Origin: Thalassobium sp. R2A62
GTDB taxonomy: Bacteria; Pseudomonadota; Alphaproteobacteria; Rhodobacterales; Rhodobacteraceae
Assembly (NCBI RefSeq): GCF_000161835.1
Contig: NZ_GG697169.2
Location: forward strand, 1,955,191-2,019,190
DNA length: 64,000 bases
Direction: 5' to 3'
Numbering within the stretch: the stretch's first letter is position 1; each line of letters opens with the position of its first letter. Below the pieces are notes generated by a model. That model searched no databases. It was not told the origin of the DNA and saw only the letters and a program-made list of their open reading frames with translations. Below are positions 1 to 8,017 of the stretch, piece after piece. A program made the translations under genes and the position numbers.

Positions 1-214
1 TGGTCTCGCATCCTATTTCTATGCCTCCGATCTGGCCCGCGTCTACAAAGTCGCCGAAGCGCTCGAGTACGGCATCGTGGGGATCAACACTGGCATCATC
101 TCGACCGAAGTCGCCCCGTTCGGTGGCGTCAAACAGTCAGGCCTAGGCCGCGAAGGATCGTCTCATGGCATCGAGGATTACCTCGAAATGAAATACGTCT
201 GCATGAGCGTCTAA
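1..214 (+). CDS. gabD: NAD(P)-dependent succinate-semialdehyde dehydrogenase, C-terminal fragment
   Basis: Only the last 70 codons are present (reading from base 2); the gene is cut by the window edge. The translation contains [20 protein letters not shown] followed by [20 protein letters not shown], the characteristic C-terminus of succinate-semialdehyde dehydrogenase within the aldehyde dehydrogenase superfamily. The enzyme oxidises succinic semialdehyde to succinate. This is the last step after the HpaI aldolase in homoprotocatechuate meta-cleavage, so its position beside the convergent hpa genes makes sense. The catalytic cysteine lies outside the window. Assignment to this subfamily is strong; a role in the hpa pathway rather than GABA breakdown is inference. 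Confidence 0.85.
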   Translation, partial: GLASYFYASDLARVYKVAEALEYGIVGINTGIISTEVAPFGGVKQSGLGREGSSHGIEDYLEMKYVCMSV

Positions 215-231
215 GCACGCCATTTAGATCA

Positions 232-275
232 GACGCGGCGGAGGATGGGATCACCCAGCACCCGCCGCGTCCTTA
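232..275. terminator. Long GC-rich hairpin between convergent gabD and hpaH
   Basis: GACGCGGCGG (232-241) pairs perfectly with CCGCCGCGTC (262-271), with a second small stem TGGG/CCCA inside the loop. On the plus strand it is followed by CTTATT, a weak U tract. The right arm lies just before the stop codon of hpaH. It probably ends gabD transcription and may slow read-through from both sides. Confidence 0.6.
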
Positions 276-1073
276 TTCGAATGAAATCTCGACGTGGCCA
301 AAGGGTCCGAAATTGGCCAAAATCTGCGTGCCGCTGGGACATTCAACAGGGCGGATAAAGCTCCCCGATAGAATGATCTGCCCTGGCTCGATGCTTTGAC
401 CATATTGCGCCATCCGGCGGGCCAGCCACACGACACTTTCGACAGGGTCGTTCAAAACACCTGCCCCTAGACCGGTCTCTTCGACTTCGCCATTGCGCGA
501 CGTGATCGCCCCAACCCACCGTAGATCAAAGTCATCAATCGCGTGCTTCTGAGGGCCCAAAACAACGCCCGCATTGGCTGCGTTGTCACTAATCGTATCA
601 TAGACTTTGCGCACCGCGCCTGTTTCAGCGTCTTGACGCACGATCCTAGTATCCAGAATTTCAATAGACGGGGCGACATGGTCCGTGGCGACAATCACGT
701 CGTCGCGCGTGACATCGGACCCGCCCAACGGCGCCTTGAGGACAAAGGCGATCTCGGCCTCGATACGTGGCTGGATAAACCGCCCAGCAGGCACCGTGGA
801 CCCGTGATCAAACAACATGTCATCAAAGAGAATTCCACTGTCGGGAATGTCGATGTTCAACGCGTACTGCATGGCCTTGGACGTCAACCCAATCTTCCAA
901 CCAACTACGCGGCGGCCCTCGACCAGCTTGGCGCGGTAGATTGCGTTTTGCACCGCATAGGCATCATCCATCCCCATCTCTGGATGCGCTTTGGTCAACA
1001 ATCCAACCTGCGTGCCTGTCCGTTCGGCTTGCATCAAATCGGCGGCGGCCTGTGCGTGATCTTGGGGGGTCAT
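273..1073 (-). CDS. hpaH: 2-oxo-hept-4-ene-1,7-dioate hydratase HpaH
   Basis: This 266-residue protein matches the length of E. coli HpaH (about 267). It hydrates 2-oxohept-4-ene-1,7-dioate to the 4-hydroxy compound cleaved by HpaI in homoprotocatechuate degradation. The family's Mg-binding acidic residues are recognisable: the RIEAEIAFVL motif supplies E105 and E107, and E138 follows in APSIEILDTR. The start codon overlaps the stop of the upstream FAH-family gene as ATGA (1070-1073), indicating translational coupling at the end of the minus-strand operon hpaF-E-D-decarboxylase-FAH-hpaH. MhpD-type 2-hydroxypentadienoate hydratase is the main alternative, but the neighbours favour HpaH. Confidence 0.9.
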   Translation of the reverse strand: MTPQDHAQAAADLMQAERTGTQVGLLTKAHPEMGMDDAYAVQNAIYRAKLVEGRRVVGWKIGLTSKAMQYALNIDIPDSGILFDDMLFDHGSTVPAGRFIQPRIEAEIAFVLKAPLGGSDVTRDDVIVATDHVAPSIEILDTRIVRQDAETGAVRKVYDTISDNAANAGVVLGPQKHAIDDFDLRWVGAITSRNGEVEETGLGAGVLNDPVESVVWLARRMAQYGQSIEPGQIILSGSFIRPVECPSGTQILANFGPFGHVEISFE

Positions 1074-1924
1074 ACGCGTTCGTCCTCGACCATGTTGCGC
1101 AGCGTGCCAATACCGTTGACCTCGACCTCGACCACATCACCGGGTTTAAGGTACTGCGGCGGATCCAGCCGCGCCCCCGACCCCGTCGGCGTGCCCGTGA
1201 CGATGATATCGCCCGGCTCTAGCGTCATAAAGGTCGAGATATATTCGATCTCGCGGCGCACCGGGTGCATCATCCGGCTCAACGCATCGTCCTGTCGCAC
1301 CTCACCGTTCACACGGGTGATGATACGCGCATCATCGATCTGGCTGGCATCCGTAAAGGGCACCAACCACGGGCCGATTGCCCCCGACTTGTCCCAATTC
1401 TTGCCCTGCGTGACGTTGAATTTCGCATGCCGCACCCAGTCTCGGATTGTGCCTTCGTTACACAGGGTCAGTGCTGCGATGTGATCATATGCATCCGCTT
1501 GGGCGATACGTCGGCCCGACTTGCCGATGACCACAGCCACCTCGCCCTCATAGTCCAACTGTTCGCTCTCTGGCGGGCGGATCAACGGGTGATTGTGCCC
1601 CGTGAACCCGCTGGAAAATCGCGGAAACAGCGACATGAATTTCGGTTGGTCCGAGCCGTCTTTGTACTCAGCGTTCCGGTCTGGAAAATTGACCCCGACA
1701 CATAGGATGCGCGGTGCATTCGGCAGTACCATCTCGAATTGAAAATCGGTGTGGGTCACGGACTTGCCTGCCGCAGCTTTTGTCAGCGCATCAAAGCCCC
1801 CGGTCTGCACCGCATCCAGCAAAGTCGGCCACTGCGCAAACTCACCATCCAGAGCGATCATGCCCTCGTCCGTCACCGCTCCATAGTGACGCGTGCCCCC
1901 TGCCGAATAGGTTGCGTATCTCAT
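1070..1924 (-). CDS. hpaG: FAH-family isomerase/decarboxylase, HpaG-like
   Basis: A fumarylacetoacetate hydrolase-fold protein of 284 residues from the MRYATYS start, chosen because its ATG overlaps the upstream stop as ATGA. The C-terminal catalytic domain has the metal-binding YEGEVAVVIG motif, GKNWDKSGAIGPW and IIVTGTPTGSG. In the hpa pathway a FAH-type enzyme decarboxylates 5-oxopent-3-ene-1,2,5-tricarboxylate and isomerises the product to 2-oxohept-3-ene-dioate. E. coli HpaG is a tandem duplication of about 430 residues; here there is one FAH domain, as in many alphaproteobacteria. Whether one copy performs both steps cannot be read from the sequence. FAH-family annotation is certain; the HpaG role rests on context. 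Confidence 0.82.
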   Translation of the reverse strand: MRYATYSAGGTRHYGAVTDEGMIALDGEFAQWPTLLDAVQTGGFDALTKAAAGKSVTHTDFQFEMVLPNAPRILCVGVNFPDRNAEYKDGSDQPKFMSLFPRFSSGFTGHNHPLIRPPESEQLDYEGEVAVVIGKSGRRIAQADAYDHIAALTLCNEGTIRDWVRHAKFNVTQGKNWDKSGAIGPWLVPFTDASQIDDARIITRVNGEVRQDDALSRMMHPVRREIEYISTFMTLEPGDIIVTGTPTGSGARLDPPQYLKPGDVVEVEVNGIGTLRNMVEDERV

Positions 1925-3318
1925 CGTATCGTCTCCCAAACCTCTTGGATGACGGCATGGGCCATCATCACATCATCGCGTGTTGTATCAAACTGACCAA
2001 CCTGAAACCGGATCACCTTTTGGCCGCCAAACGCGCCTTGGGTCAGATAGATCCTCCCGTCATCATTCAGCGCATCGACCAGTCTCTGTTGCATCGCATC
2101 ATCACCCGGACACCGGAACGAAAACAGGCTCAGGATCGGCTCTGTCACGATCTCAAACCCATCTAGCGCACGCAGCGCCTCGCACAGCTCGCTCGCCCAA
2201 GAGATATGGTTGCGGATACGGCTGCGCAGCCCCTCTAAGCCATACGATCGTAACAAGAACCAAATTTTAAGCGCACGAAAACGGCGGCCCAACGGAATCG
2301 TCCATTCTGAGTAGTTTGTGACCTCTTGGCCAGTTGTCTTGAGGTACTCTGGTTCGATTTTCAGCGTGTTCAATTGCGGCGTTGCGTCCCGCAGGAATTG
2401 CACCGAACAATCAAACTGCGCACCCAACCATTTGTGCGGGTTGAACACGATGCTATCAAACGCATCGACGTCGCCCCAAAACGCGTCGCGTATCTCAGGG
2501 CAAATCATCGCAGATCCCGCCCAAGCCGCATCCAGATGGGTATACAGATCATGCGCCCGAGCGACGGCCAAAACAGACGTCAGATCATCGCAGGCCCCAA
2601 CCCCTGTCCCACCGGTAATCGCAATGATCCCCGCAGGCGTAAACCCTGCCGCAATTTCTGCAGTGATCGCGCGGTCTAGCGCGTCAGCATCCATTTCAAA
2701 CCGCGCGCCTTTGGTGGGCAGTTTGACCAAATTATCCTGCCCGATCCCCGCCACCCAACAGGCGCGATCAATCGATGAATGCACTTGGTCTGAACAATAA
2801 ATGCGCAGCGGTCCCTTGCCCGCCAATCCATCACGATTGCCGGTATATCCCGTCGCCCGTTCGCGCATGGTCAAAACGGCTGACAGCGTTGCCGACGACG
2901 CGCTGTCTTGGATCACGCCGGTCCAACCGTCGGCCAGCCCCAGCGCCTGACGCAGCCAGTCGACCATCACGCCCTCGACTTCAGTCGCAGCCGGCGAGGT
3001 TTGCCATAGCATGCACTGGGCGGCGACCGTGTTGACCAACTGCTCGGCCAACATGGACGGCGGCGCTGCATTGGCCGGAAAATATGCAAAGAACCTAGGA
3101 TGCTGCCAGTGGGTCATTCCCGGCATCACAATGGCATCAAAATCTGCCAGAATGTTGGACATGTCCTCGCCCTGCTCAGGCGGCGTTGCGGGCAATTGGG
3201 CGGCGATTTCACCTAGGCCAGTCTGTGCACGCACGGGACGCTCGGCCAGCGCCTTGTGATACTCGGCCCCCCACTGCGCAATCTCTTTGCCCCAATGGGC
3301 ATAATCATCCCAGTTCAT
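1921..3318 (-). CDS. PLP-dependent aromatic-L-amino-acid decarboxylase
   Basis: A 465-residue group II decarboxylase of the DDC/tyrosine decarboxylase type. It has the PLP-lysine motif FNPHKWLGAQFDCS (Lys about 296) and the cofactor aspartate in HLDAAWAGSA (about 263). The N-terminal PGMTHWQHPRFFAYFPAN matches the substrate-contact strand of the family. It would convert tyrosine, DOPA, tryptophan or phenylalanine to the amine and CO2. Lying inside the hpa operon, coupled to the FAH gene by ATGA, it most plausibly makes tyramine (or dopamine) that the nearby aminotransferase and aldehyde dehydrogenase could turn into (di)hydroxyphenylacetate. The substrate is inferred. Confidence 0.85.
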   Translation of the reverse strand: MNWDDYAHWGKEIAQWGAEYHKALAERPVRAQTGLGEIAAQLPATPPEQGEDMSNILADFDAIVMPGMTHWQHPRFFAYFPANAAPPSMLAEQLVNTVAAQCMLWQTSPAATEVEGVMVDWLRQALGLADGWTGVIQDSASSATLSAVLTMRERATGYTGNRDGLAGKGPLRIYCSDQVHSSIDRACWVAGIGQDNLVKLPTKGARFEMDADALDRAITAEIAAGFTPAGIIAITGGTGVGACDDLTSVLAVARAHDLYTHLDAAWAGSAMICPEIRDAFWGDVDAFDSIVFNPHKWLGAQFDCSVQFLRDATPQLNTLKIEPEYLKTTGQEVTNYSEWTIPLGRRFRALKIWFLLRSYGLEGLRSRIRNHISWASELCEALRALDGFEIVTEPILSLFSFRCPGDDAMQQRLVDALNDDGRIYLTQGAFGGQKVIRFQVGQFDTTRDDVMMAHAVIQEVWETIR

Positions 3319-3336
3319 CAGCGTCCCCTATACGGG

Positions 3337-4320
3337 TTATGGTGCAATAATCGGACTGGCTTGGATATCCGAATCTTTGGTCTCGACATCGACAAAGGTT
3401 GACCCATGCTTGAACCAGCTCTCAGGTGCGGCGGCCCCCCATAGGGTCTGGCGCTGAGGATCTTGCAAGTCCCATTTGATCGGCTCGAGATCAGGATCGA
3501 CGGTTTGATAGTCCGAGCAATAGATCTCGATCCGGTGCCCGTCGGGGTCGAGGATATAGAGAAAAAACGCGTTGGAAATTCCATGCCGGCCCGGCCCCCG
3601 TTCGATGTTGGTCACATAGCCAGTCGTTGCCATCAGATCGAGCAGATCAATGATGTTCAGCGGTGTCGGCACCCAAAACGCGACATGGTGCATGCGCGGC
3701 CCTGTGCCATTGGTAAACGCCATATCATGCACACCACCCTTGCGGTGCATCCACGCAGCCCACAGCTTTTGGCTGTCTTCGTCTTCGGTGTATTCCGTCA
3801 CGCGAAAACCAAAGTCGCTGTAGAACGCGACTGACGCATCTACGTCATGACTAAAGCAGTTAAAGTGGTCGATCCGCAGCGGTTTGACCCCGCGATACAG
3901 CGCATAATTCTGATGGATCGGCGCCAACCGGTCCATCTTGTGATAAAACTCTAGCGGGATATCCATGTTGTCCGAGGTCAGCAGCGTGCGACCTTGGTAC
4001 GGGCGATCCACCCACGCGGTTGGACGTCCTTTGGACTGAAAATAGACCTCAGCGCGATCTAGATCCTCTTCATCAAACGTCTTGAAACCCATCACCTCAA
4101 CCGTACCGGGCTGATCCGATTTTTGCAGGATGATACAGTGATGACCGCGTTCTTCCATTGCCCGCAAATAGACATGGCTGTCGCTCTCATCCGTAACCTG
4201 TAGCCCCAGAATATCGGTATAGAATGTACGGGACGCCGCCAGGTCTTTGACGTTCAAACACACATGGCTCAGACGGATCGTGTTAAAGTCCGGATACAAA
4301 TTTGGTGCGGGTACAGGCAT
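3337..4320 (-). CDS. hpaD: 3,4-dihydroxyphenylacetate 2,3-dioxygenase (type I extradiol)
   Basis: A 327-residue two-domain vicinal-oxygen-chelate protein. The second domain carries the expected 2-His-1-Glu metal triad: H152 in IDHFNCFSHD, H211/212 in RMHHVAFWV and E265 in GHRIEIYCSDY. This layout is that of the Mn/Fe homoprotocatechuate 2,3-dioxygenases of the VOC class, not the LigB-type HpaD of E. coli. It opens the ring of homoprotocatechuate to 5-carboxymethyl-2-hydroxymuconate semialdehyde, the substrate of HpaE immediately upstream. It is expected to be cytoplasmic. Confidence 0.9.
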   Translation of the reverse strand: MPVPAPNLYPDFNTIRLSHVCLNVKDLAASRTFYTDILGLQVTDESDSHVYLRAMEERGHHCIILQKSDQPGTVEVMGFKTFDEEDLDRAEVYFQSKGRPTAWVDRPYQGRTLLTSDNMDIPLEFYHKMDRLAPIHQNYALYRGVKPLRIDHFNCFSHDVDASVAFYSDFGFRVTEYTEDEDSQKLWAAWMHRKGGVHDMAFTNGTGPRMHHVAFWVPTPLNIIDLLDLMATTGYVTNIERGPGRHGISNAFFLYILDPDGHRIEIYCSDYQTVDPDLEPIKWDLQDPQRQTLWGAAAPESWFKHGSTFVDVETKDSDIQASPIIAP

Positions 4321-4347
4321 CAGAGTGCTCCTTGATCGTGGGGGCGA

Positions 4348-5859
4348 TTAAAACGCGCCAAGTTTGGTGATTTTGTGCTGACCAGTGGCAAAGCCAATGT
4401 GCTTTTGCTCCATGTAGAATTCAAACGACCAATCCCCGCCATCGCGTCCGATCCCGCTGGATTTCACACCGCCAAACGGGGTTGGCAAATGGCGCACGTT
4501 CTCTGAGTTGACCCAGATCATACCCGCCTCTAGCCGGTCAGTGAACCGCAGCGCGCGGGTTAGGTCATTGGTCCAGACATATCCGGTCAGCCCATAGTCA
4601 ATGTCGTTGGCCATCTCCAACGCCTCGTCCTCGGTCGAAAACGGGATCGACGTCAGCACAGGACCAAAGATTTCTTCTTGGGCGATGCGCATCTGGTTGT
4701 TCGCCTGCGTAAACAGCGTGGGCCGGATAAAGAACCCTTCATCACCAACCGTCTCACCGCCCGCCGCAACCGTGGCACCATCTGCCTTGGCGATGTCAAA
4801 ATAGCTGGTGACCTTGTCGAAATGTTCTTGGGTGACGAGCGGTCCAATCTCGGTCGCAGGATCCAACGGATGCCCGACCTTGATGTTGTTCACGCGCTCC
4901 ACCAAACGCGCTTCGAACTCTTCGCGAATTGTGTCTTGAATAAACAGGCGCGACGACGATGTGCACCGCTCACCGTTGATCGAATAAATCATAAAGATCA
5001 CCGCATCGAGCGCGCGCTCCAAATCCGCATCATCAAACACGATAACCGGATTTTTGCCGCCCAGTTCGAGATGGTTCCGCTTGAGCGTATCCGCGCCTTG
5101 CTTGGTGATCAAACTACCTGTGCGGCTTTCTCCGACAAAGGCGATCGCCTTGATTTTGGGATGCTCGCACAATGCCTTGCCAGCTTCTTCGCCAAACCCG
5201 TTCACAGTGTTTAATACACCGGGTGGCAGACCAGCCTCTTCGGCAATCTCGACCAACAGACGCGCCGTCAAAGGTGAGGCCTCGGCGGGCTTGTGAACAA
5301 TCGTACAGCCCGCCGCCAAAGCTGGCGCGATCTTCCATGTCGACAACATGAACGGTGTGTTCCACGGGGTAATGACACCCACAGGGCCAATCGGCACCCG
5401 CGTCGTGATGTTCAGCAATGTTGGCGACTGCAACGTCTGACCGTCACGTGCCTGCACCACCTGATCGGCGAAATAGCGGAAATTCTCAGCACCGCGCAAC
5501 GCGGCCTTGGACATGAATTTATAGGCCTGACCTGTGTCCCAACATTCGCACAGCGCAATCTCTTGGGCGCGCGCCTCAATGCCTTCGGCTACACGGATCA
5601 AAATCTTTTTGCGTTCAAGCGCGGGCAGATCACGCCACGCCGCAAACGCGGCATGTGCGGCTTGGGCTGCGGCATCAATATCGGCCGCCGTGCCATGAGC
5701 CACATCACAAATGACCGATGTATCAACGGGCGAAATTGTCTGGAACACGCCCCCTGAACCCGCCACGTCCTGACCCGCAATCCGGTTCTCAATACCCAGC
5801 TCGCGGAACCGCTCTAGAAACCCGTCCAGCTTGGCAATGTTATCAGTCAGTACCGTCAT
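4348..5859 (-). CDS. hpaE: 5-carboxymethyl-2-hydroxymuconate semialdehyde dehydrogenase
   Basis: A 503-residue aldehyde dehydrogenase. The catalytic pair is clear: general-base glutamate E265 in HLELGGKNPVIVF and nucleophile C299 in NGERCTSSSRLF. GPVGVITPWNTPF (about 158-170) is the NAD-binding strand. It oxidises the ring-cleavage semialdehyde made by HpaD to 5-carboxymethyl-2-hydroxymuconate. Length and sequence fit HpaE rather than the other aldehyde dehydrogenase at 8014-9498. The start ATG overlaps the hpaF stop as ATGA (5856-5859). Confidence 0.9.
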   Translation of the reverse strand: MTVLTDNIAKLDGFLERFRELGIENRIAGQDVAGSGGVFQTISPVDTSVICDVAHGTAADIDAAAQAAHAAFAAWRDLPALERKKILIRVAEGIEARAQEIALCECWDTGQAYKFMSKAALRGAENFRYFADQVVQARDGQTLQSPTLLNITTRVPIGPVGVITPWNTPFMLSTWKIAPALAAGCTIVHKPAEASPLTARLLVEIAEEAGLPPGVLNTVNGFGEEAGKALCEHPKIKAIAFVGESRTGSLITKQGADTLKRNHLELGGKNPVIVFDDADLERALDAVIFMIYSINGERCTSSSRLFIQDTIREEFEARLVERVNNIKVGHPLDPATEIGPLVTQEHFDKVTSYFDIAKADGATVAAGGETVGDEGFFIRPTLFTQANNQMRIAQEEIFGPVLTSIPFSTEDEALEMANDIDYGLTGYVWTNDLTRALRFTDRLEAGMIWVNSENVRHLPTPFGGVKSSGIGRDGGDWSFEFYMEQKHIGFATGQHKITKLGAF

Positions 5860-6245
5860 GAGGACGTCTCCAAATGGTCACGAACCGTGCCGGTTTTCGG
5901 CGACAGTTCGGCATTGATATCACGCATCTCAGCCGAGAGCGCGATCGAACGGGTGGCCATCGCTGGGGCCATGAAATCTTTGAGCGCGGCAAAGACCTGC
6001 GCCACTGCGTCACGTTTGACGTCGTCTGCGCGCCCCTCTCGTAAACGGATCGATAAATCGACAAACCCGTGTTTGGGGTCTCCATCCGCCACAGCGTAGT
6101 GGTCAACACGGGTCGCGCGCACGCGAATACCTGCCACCGGGAATGTCTCGATCATCGCGGCTTGGGCGCGGATCGCTTCGCACAAAGCCGCCATATCCAC
6201 GACGTTCTCCAGATTGGCTGAATAGTCTATGTGGAAGTGTGGCAC
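5856..6245 (-). CDS. hpaF: 5-carboxymethyl-2-hydroxymuconate delta-isomerase
   Basis: A 129-residue protein, the usual size of CHMI. It begins with GTG (6243-6245) preceded by AAGGAAA. The N-terminal proline in MPHFHIDYSANLE is the tautomerase-type catalytic residue exposed after Met removal. It isomerises 5-carboxymethyl-2-hydroxymuconate before decarboxylation by the HpaG-like enzyme. It is the first gene of the minus-strand hpa operon, and the palindrome at 6255-6266 sits directly upstream of its ribosome binding site, so it should be under direct MarR-type control. Confidence 0.9.
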   Translation of the reverse strand: MPHFHIDYSANLENVVDMAALCEAIRAQAAMIETFPVAGIRVRATRVDHYAVADGDPKHGFVDLSIRLREGRADDVKRDAVAQVFAALKDFMAPAMATRSIALSAEMRDINAELSPKTGTVRDHLETSS

Positions 6246-6254
6246 GAGATTTCC

Positions 6255-6266
6255 TTAACATGTTAA
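6255..6266. promoter_or_regulatory. Candidate HpaR operator, perfect 12-bp palindrome
   Basis: TTAACATGTTAA is a perfect dyad located between the divergent hpaF (start 6245) and hpaR (start about 6351). It ends 10 bases before the hpaF start codon. An 11/12 match occurs at 13874-13885 upstream of the second MarR gene. The position and symmetry fit a MarR-family dimer site; binding itself is inference. Confidence 0.65.
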
Positions 6267-6350
6267 TTGTTGCCAAGTAAATAATGCTATGATGCGTTGT
6301 CAACATCTTCTTGCAGTGCAATGAAGAGCGATCCGAGATTTGAGGCACCG

Positions 6351-6788
6351 ATGACCAAACAGCTCCCATCTACGTCGCGCTCCTTGCCGATTGCACTGAT
6401 CCGCGCACGAGAAGGCGTTATGGCACCAATTCGTGACATGTTGTCAGAGACAGGCATCACTGAACAGCAATGGCGCGTTTTGCGTGTGCTGACCGAATTT
6501 GGGCGGATGGATACCAAGACCCTCGCAGACCGTTCCAGCCTGCTGTTTCCCAGCCTGACCCGTATCGCTGCGACCTTACGCGAAAAAGGTCTGGTGACCC
6601 AAACCCGCGACGACAAAGACCGCCGTCGCCAGTTCATCGAAATCACACCCGACGGGCAAAAGATTATCGACCAGCGCATCCCACATGCCGCTCAGATCGT
6701 CGCCGGTTTCAAAGAGATCTTGGGCGTCGAAGACTACGAGACATTGCTCGATCTTCTGGAACGGCTCGATCCCGGCGCACACCGTTAG
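6351..6788 (+). CDS. hpaR: MarR-family regulator of the hpa operon, HpaR
   Basis: A 145-residue winged-helix regulator from the MTKQLPSTSR start, preferred because GAGG lies 7-8 bases upstream; the frame is open to 6297. The core TEQQWRVLRVLTEFGRMDTKTLADR, then PSLTRIAATLREKGLV and a DRR wing (DDKDRRRQFIEIT), are typical of the HpaR subfamily that represses homoprotocatechuate meta-cleavage genes and is released by the aromatic substrate. It is divergent from hpaF across the TTAACATGTTAA palindrome. Its stop codon overlaps the convergent UPF0261 gene by four bases (TTAG, 6785-6788). Confidence 0.88.
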   Translation: MTKQLPSTSRSLPIALIRAREGVMAPIRDMLSETGITEQQWRVLRVLTEFGRMDTKTLADRSSLLFPSLTRIAATLREKGLVTQTRDDKDRRRQFIEITPDGQKIIDQRIPHAAQIVAGFKEILGVEDYETLLDLLERLDPGAHR

Positions 6789-8017
6789 GTTTTGACCGTT
6801 CCGTCCGCGCACCACCTATCAAAAATCTCCAATGCCTTGTCTGCGAATGCGGCGTCGTTGATGTGACACCCAATGCGGTGGACGGTCGCGGTCTTAGGCA
6901 TCGTTGCCTCGACCTCGGCCAAGAACGCCTCTAGCGAATGCGCATCATGCAAATCTTCCCCCTCACGGTCCCATTCGCCTAACCCGTCCTCAGGTAGGAT
7001 CACTGCAACCGGACCCGTAGCTGTCGCCAATTGATCGGAATGCGCGCGCGCAACTGCCTTGCGTTCTTCCTCGTTCAAAACGATCGAGGTCAGCAACCGG
7101 TTGTGTTCATGTTTGAGATGGGCGTCCCATTTGGGATCAACGGGCAGCCATCCAACGACATCGACGAGATCGTAGCACCCTGGTGCAACGATCTGCGGCG
7201 TGCCCACACGACCCGCATTGGTCAAACGATCTGCCCCCGCCGAGATGTTCGATCCGTTCACATGGTTGCCCAACTCTTGGGTGCAAAAATCAAACACGCA
7301 GGCAAAGGCACCCTGCGCCGAGAGGCTCTCGAACGCGCGCCCACCCATGCCCGTTGCATGAAACACCGCGACCTCGAACCCGCGCGCCTCTAGCGCTGGC
7401 TTCAACGGGATCACATATTTCAGCGCCGACGTACCCAGCGACATCATCCCGATCAATGGCTTGTCCGGATCAGGCAACTGCACTGCACGCGCCGCACCCA
7501 AGACCGCACCCGCAGCTTGGGACAGCGACGCCTTGCAAACGGAATTCAGCCCATAGAGCCCGCCAGCCCAGAGGATCATCTGCGTGTCTGCCGCCAACCG
7601 CTCGGCTGGGATCAACGGGGAGAATGAAACTGTCGAGACGATGTATTTCGGCACACCCAAGGGCAGCGCTGATGTCACGTCCAATGCCAGATCGGTACCC
7701 ATCGTCCCGCCCAGTACAATCATCCCGTCGAACGCGCGCTCTTGGTACAGACGCGCCGCCAACAGCGATGCGCCTTTGGCCATAATCTGCATAGCGGTGT
7801 TCTCATCCCCCGACGCAATCGCCGCGTTGATCGTGCTTCCGCCTTCGCCCGCGACGTCGTGCTTGGAATGGTCACACGGCGCGGACGGATCGCCCAATAC
7901 CGACACATCCATCGTGACCACGCGGCCGCCCTGACCCGTAATCACGTCAGCTAGAAACCCCAACTCATCATCTTTGGTGTCATAGGTGCCGATCACCAGA
8001 ATGGTTTTGTCGGTCAT
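6785..8017 (-). CDS. Tm-1-like ATP-binding domain protein (UPF0261)
   Basis: A 410-residue protein of the UPF0261 / Tm-1 N-terminal family, recognisable by TILVIGTYDTKDDELGFLAD at the N-terminus, the GGTMGTDLALDV loop and NSVCKASLSQAAGAV. The plant Tm-1 homologue binds ATP in this domain, but the bacterial reaction is unknown to me. The ATG at 8017 overlaps the stop of the upstream aldehyde dehydrogenase as ATGA, so the two are co-translated. The bacterial partner usually found next to UPF0261, a TIM-barrel PEP-hydrolase-like protein, is not in this window. Its role in amine or aromatic catabolism is open. Confidence 0.85.
   Translation of the reverse strand: MTDKTILVIGTYDTKDDELGFLADVITGQGGRVVTMDVSVLGDPSAPCDHSKHDVAGEGGSTINAAIASGDENTAMQIMAKGASLLAARLYQERAFDGMIVLGGTMGTDLALDVTSALPLGVPKYIVSTVSFSPLIPAERLAADTQMILWAGGLYGLNSVCKASLSQAAGAVLGAARAVQLPDPDKPLIGMMSLGTSALKYVIPLKPALEARGFEVAVFHATGMGGRAFESLSAQGAFACVFDFCTQELGNHVNGSNISAGADRLTNAGRVGTPQIVAPGCYDLVDVVGWLPVDPKWDAHLKHEHNRLLTSIVLNEEERKAVARAHSDQLATATGPVAVILPEDGLGEWDREGEDLHDAHSLEAFLAEVEATMPKTATVHRIGCHINDAAFADKALEIFDRWCADGTVKT

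Noticed and set aside
543..1484. A 313-codon plus-strand frame across hpaH and the FAH gene
   Set aside because: It is antisense to two conserved enzymes with intact motifs and resembles no protein family.
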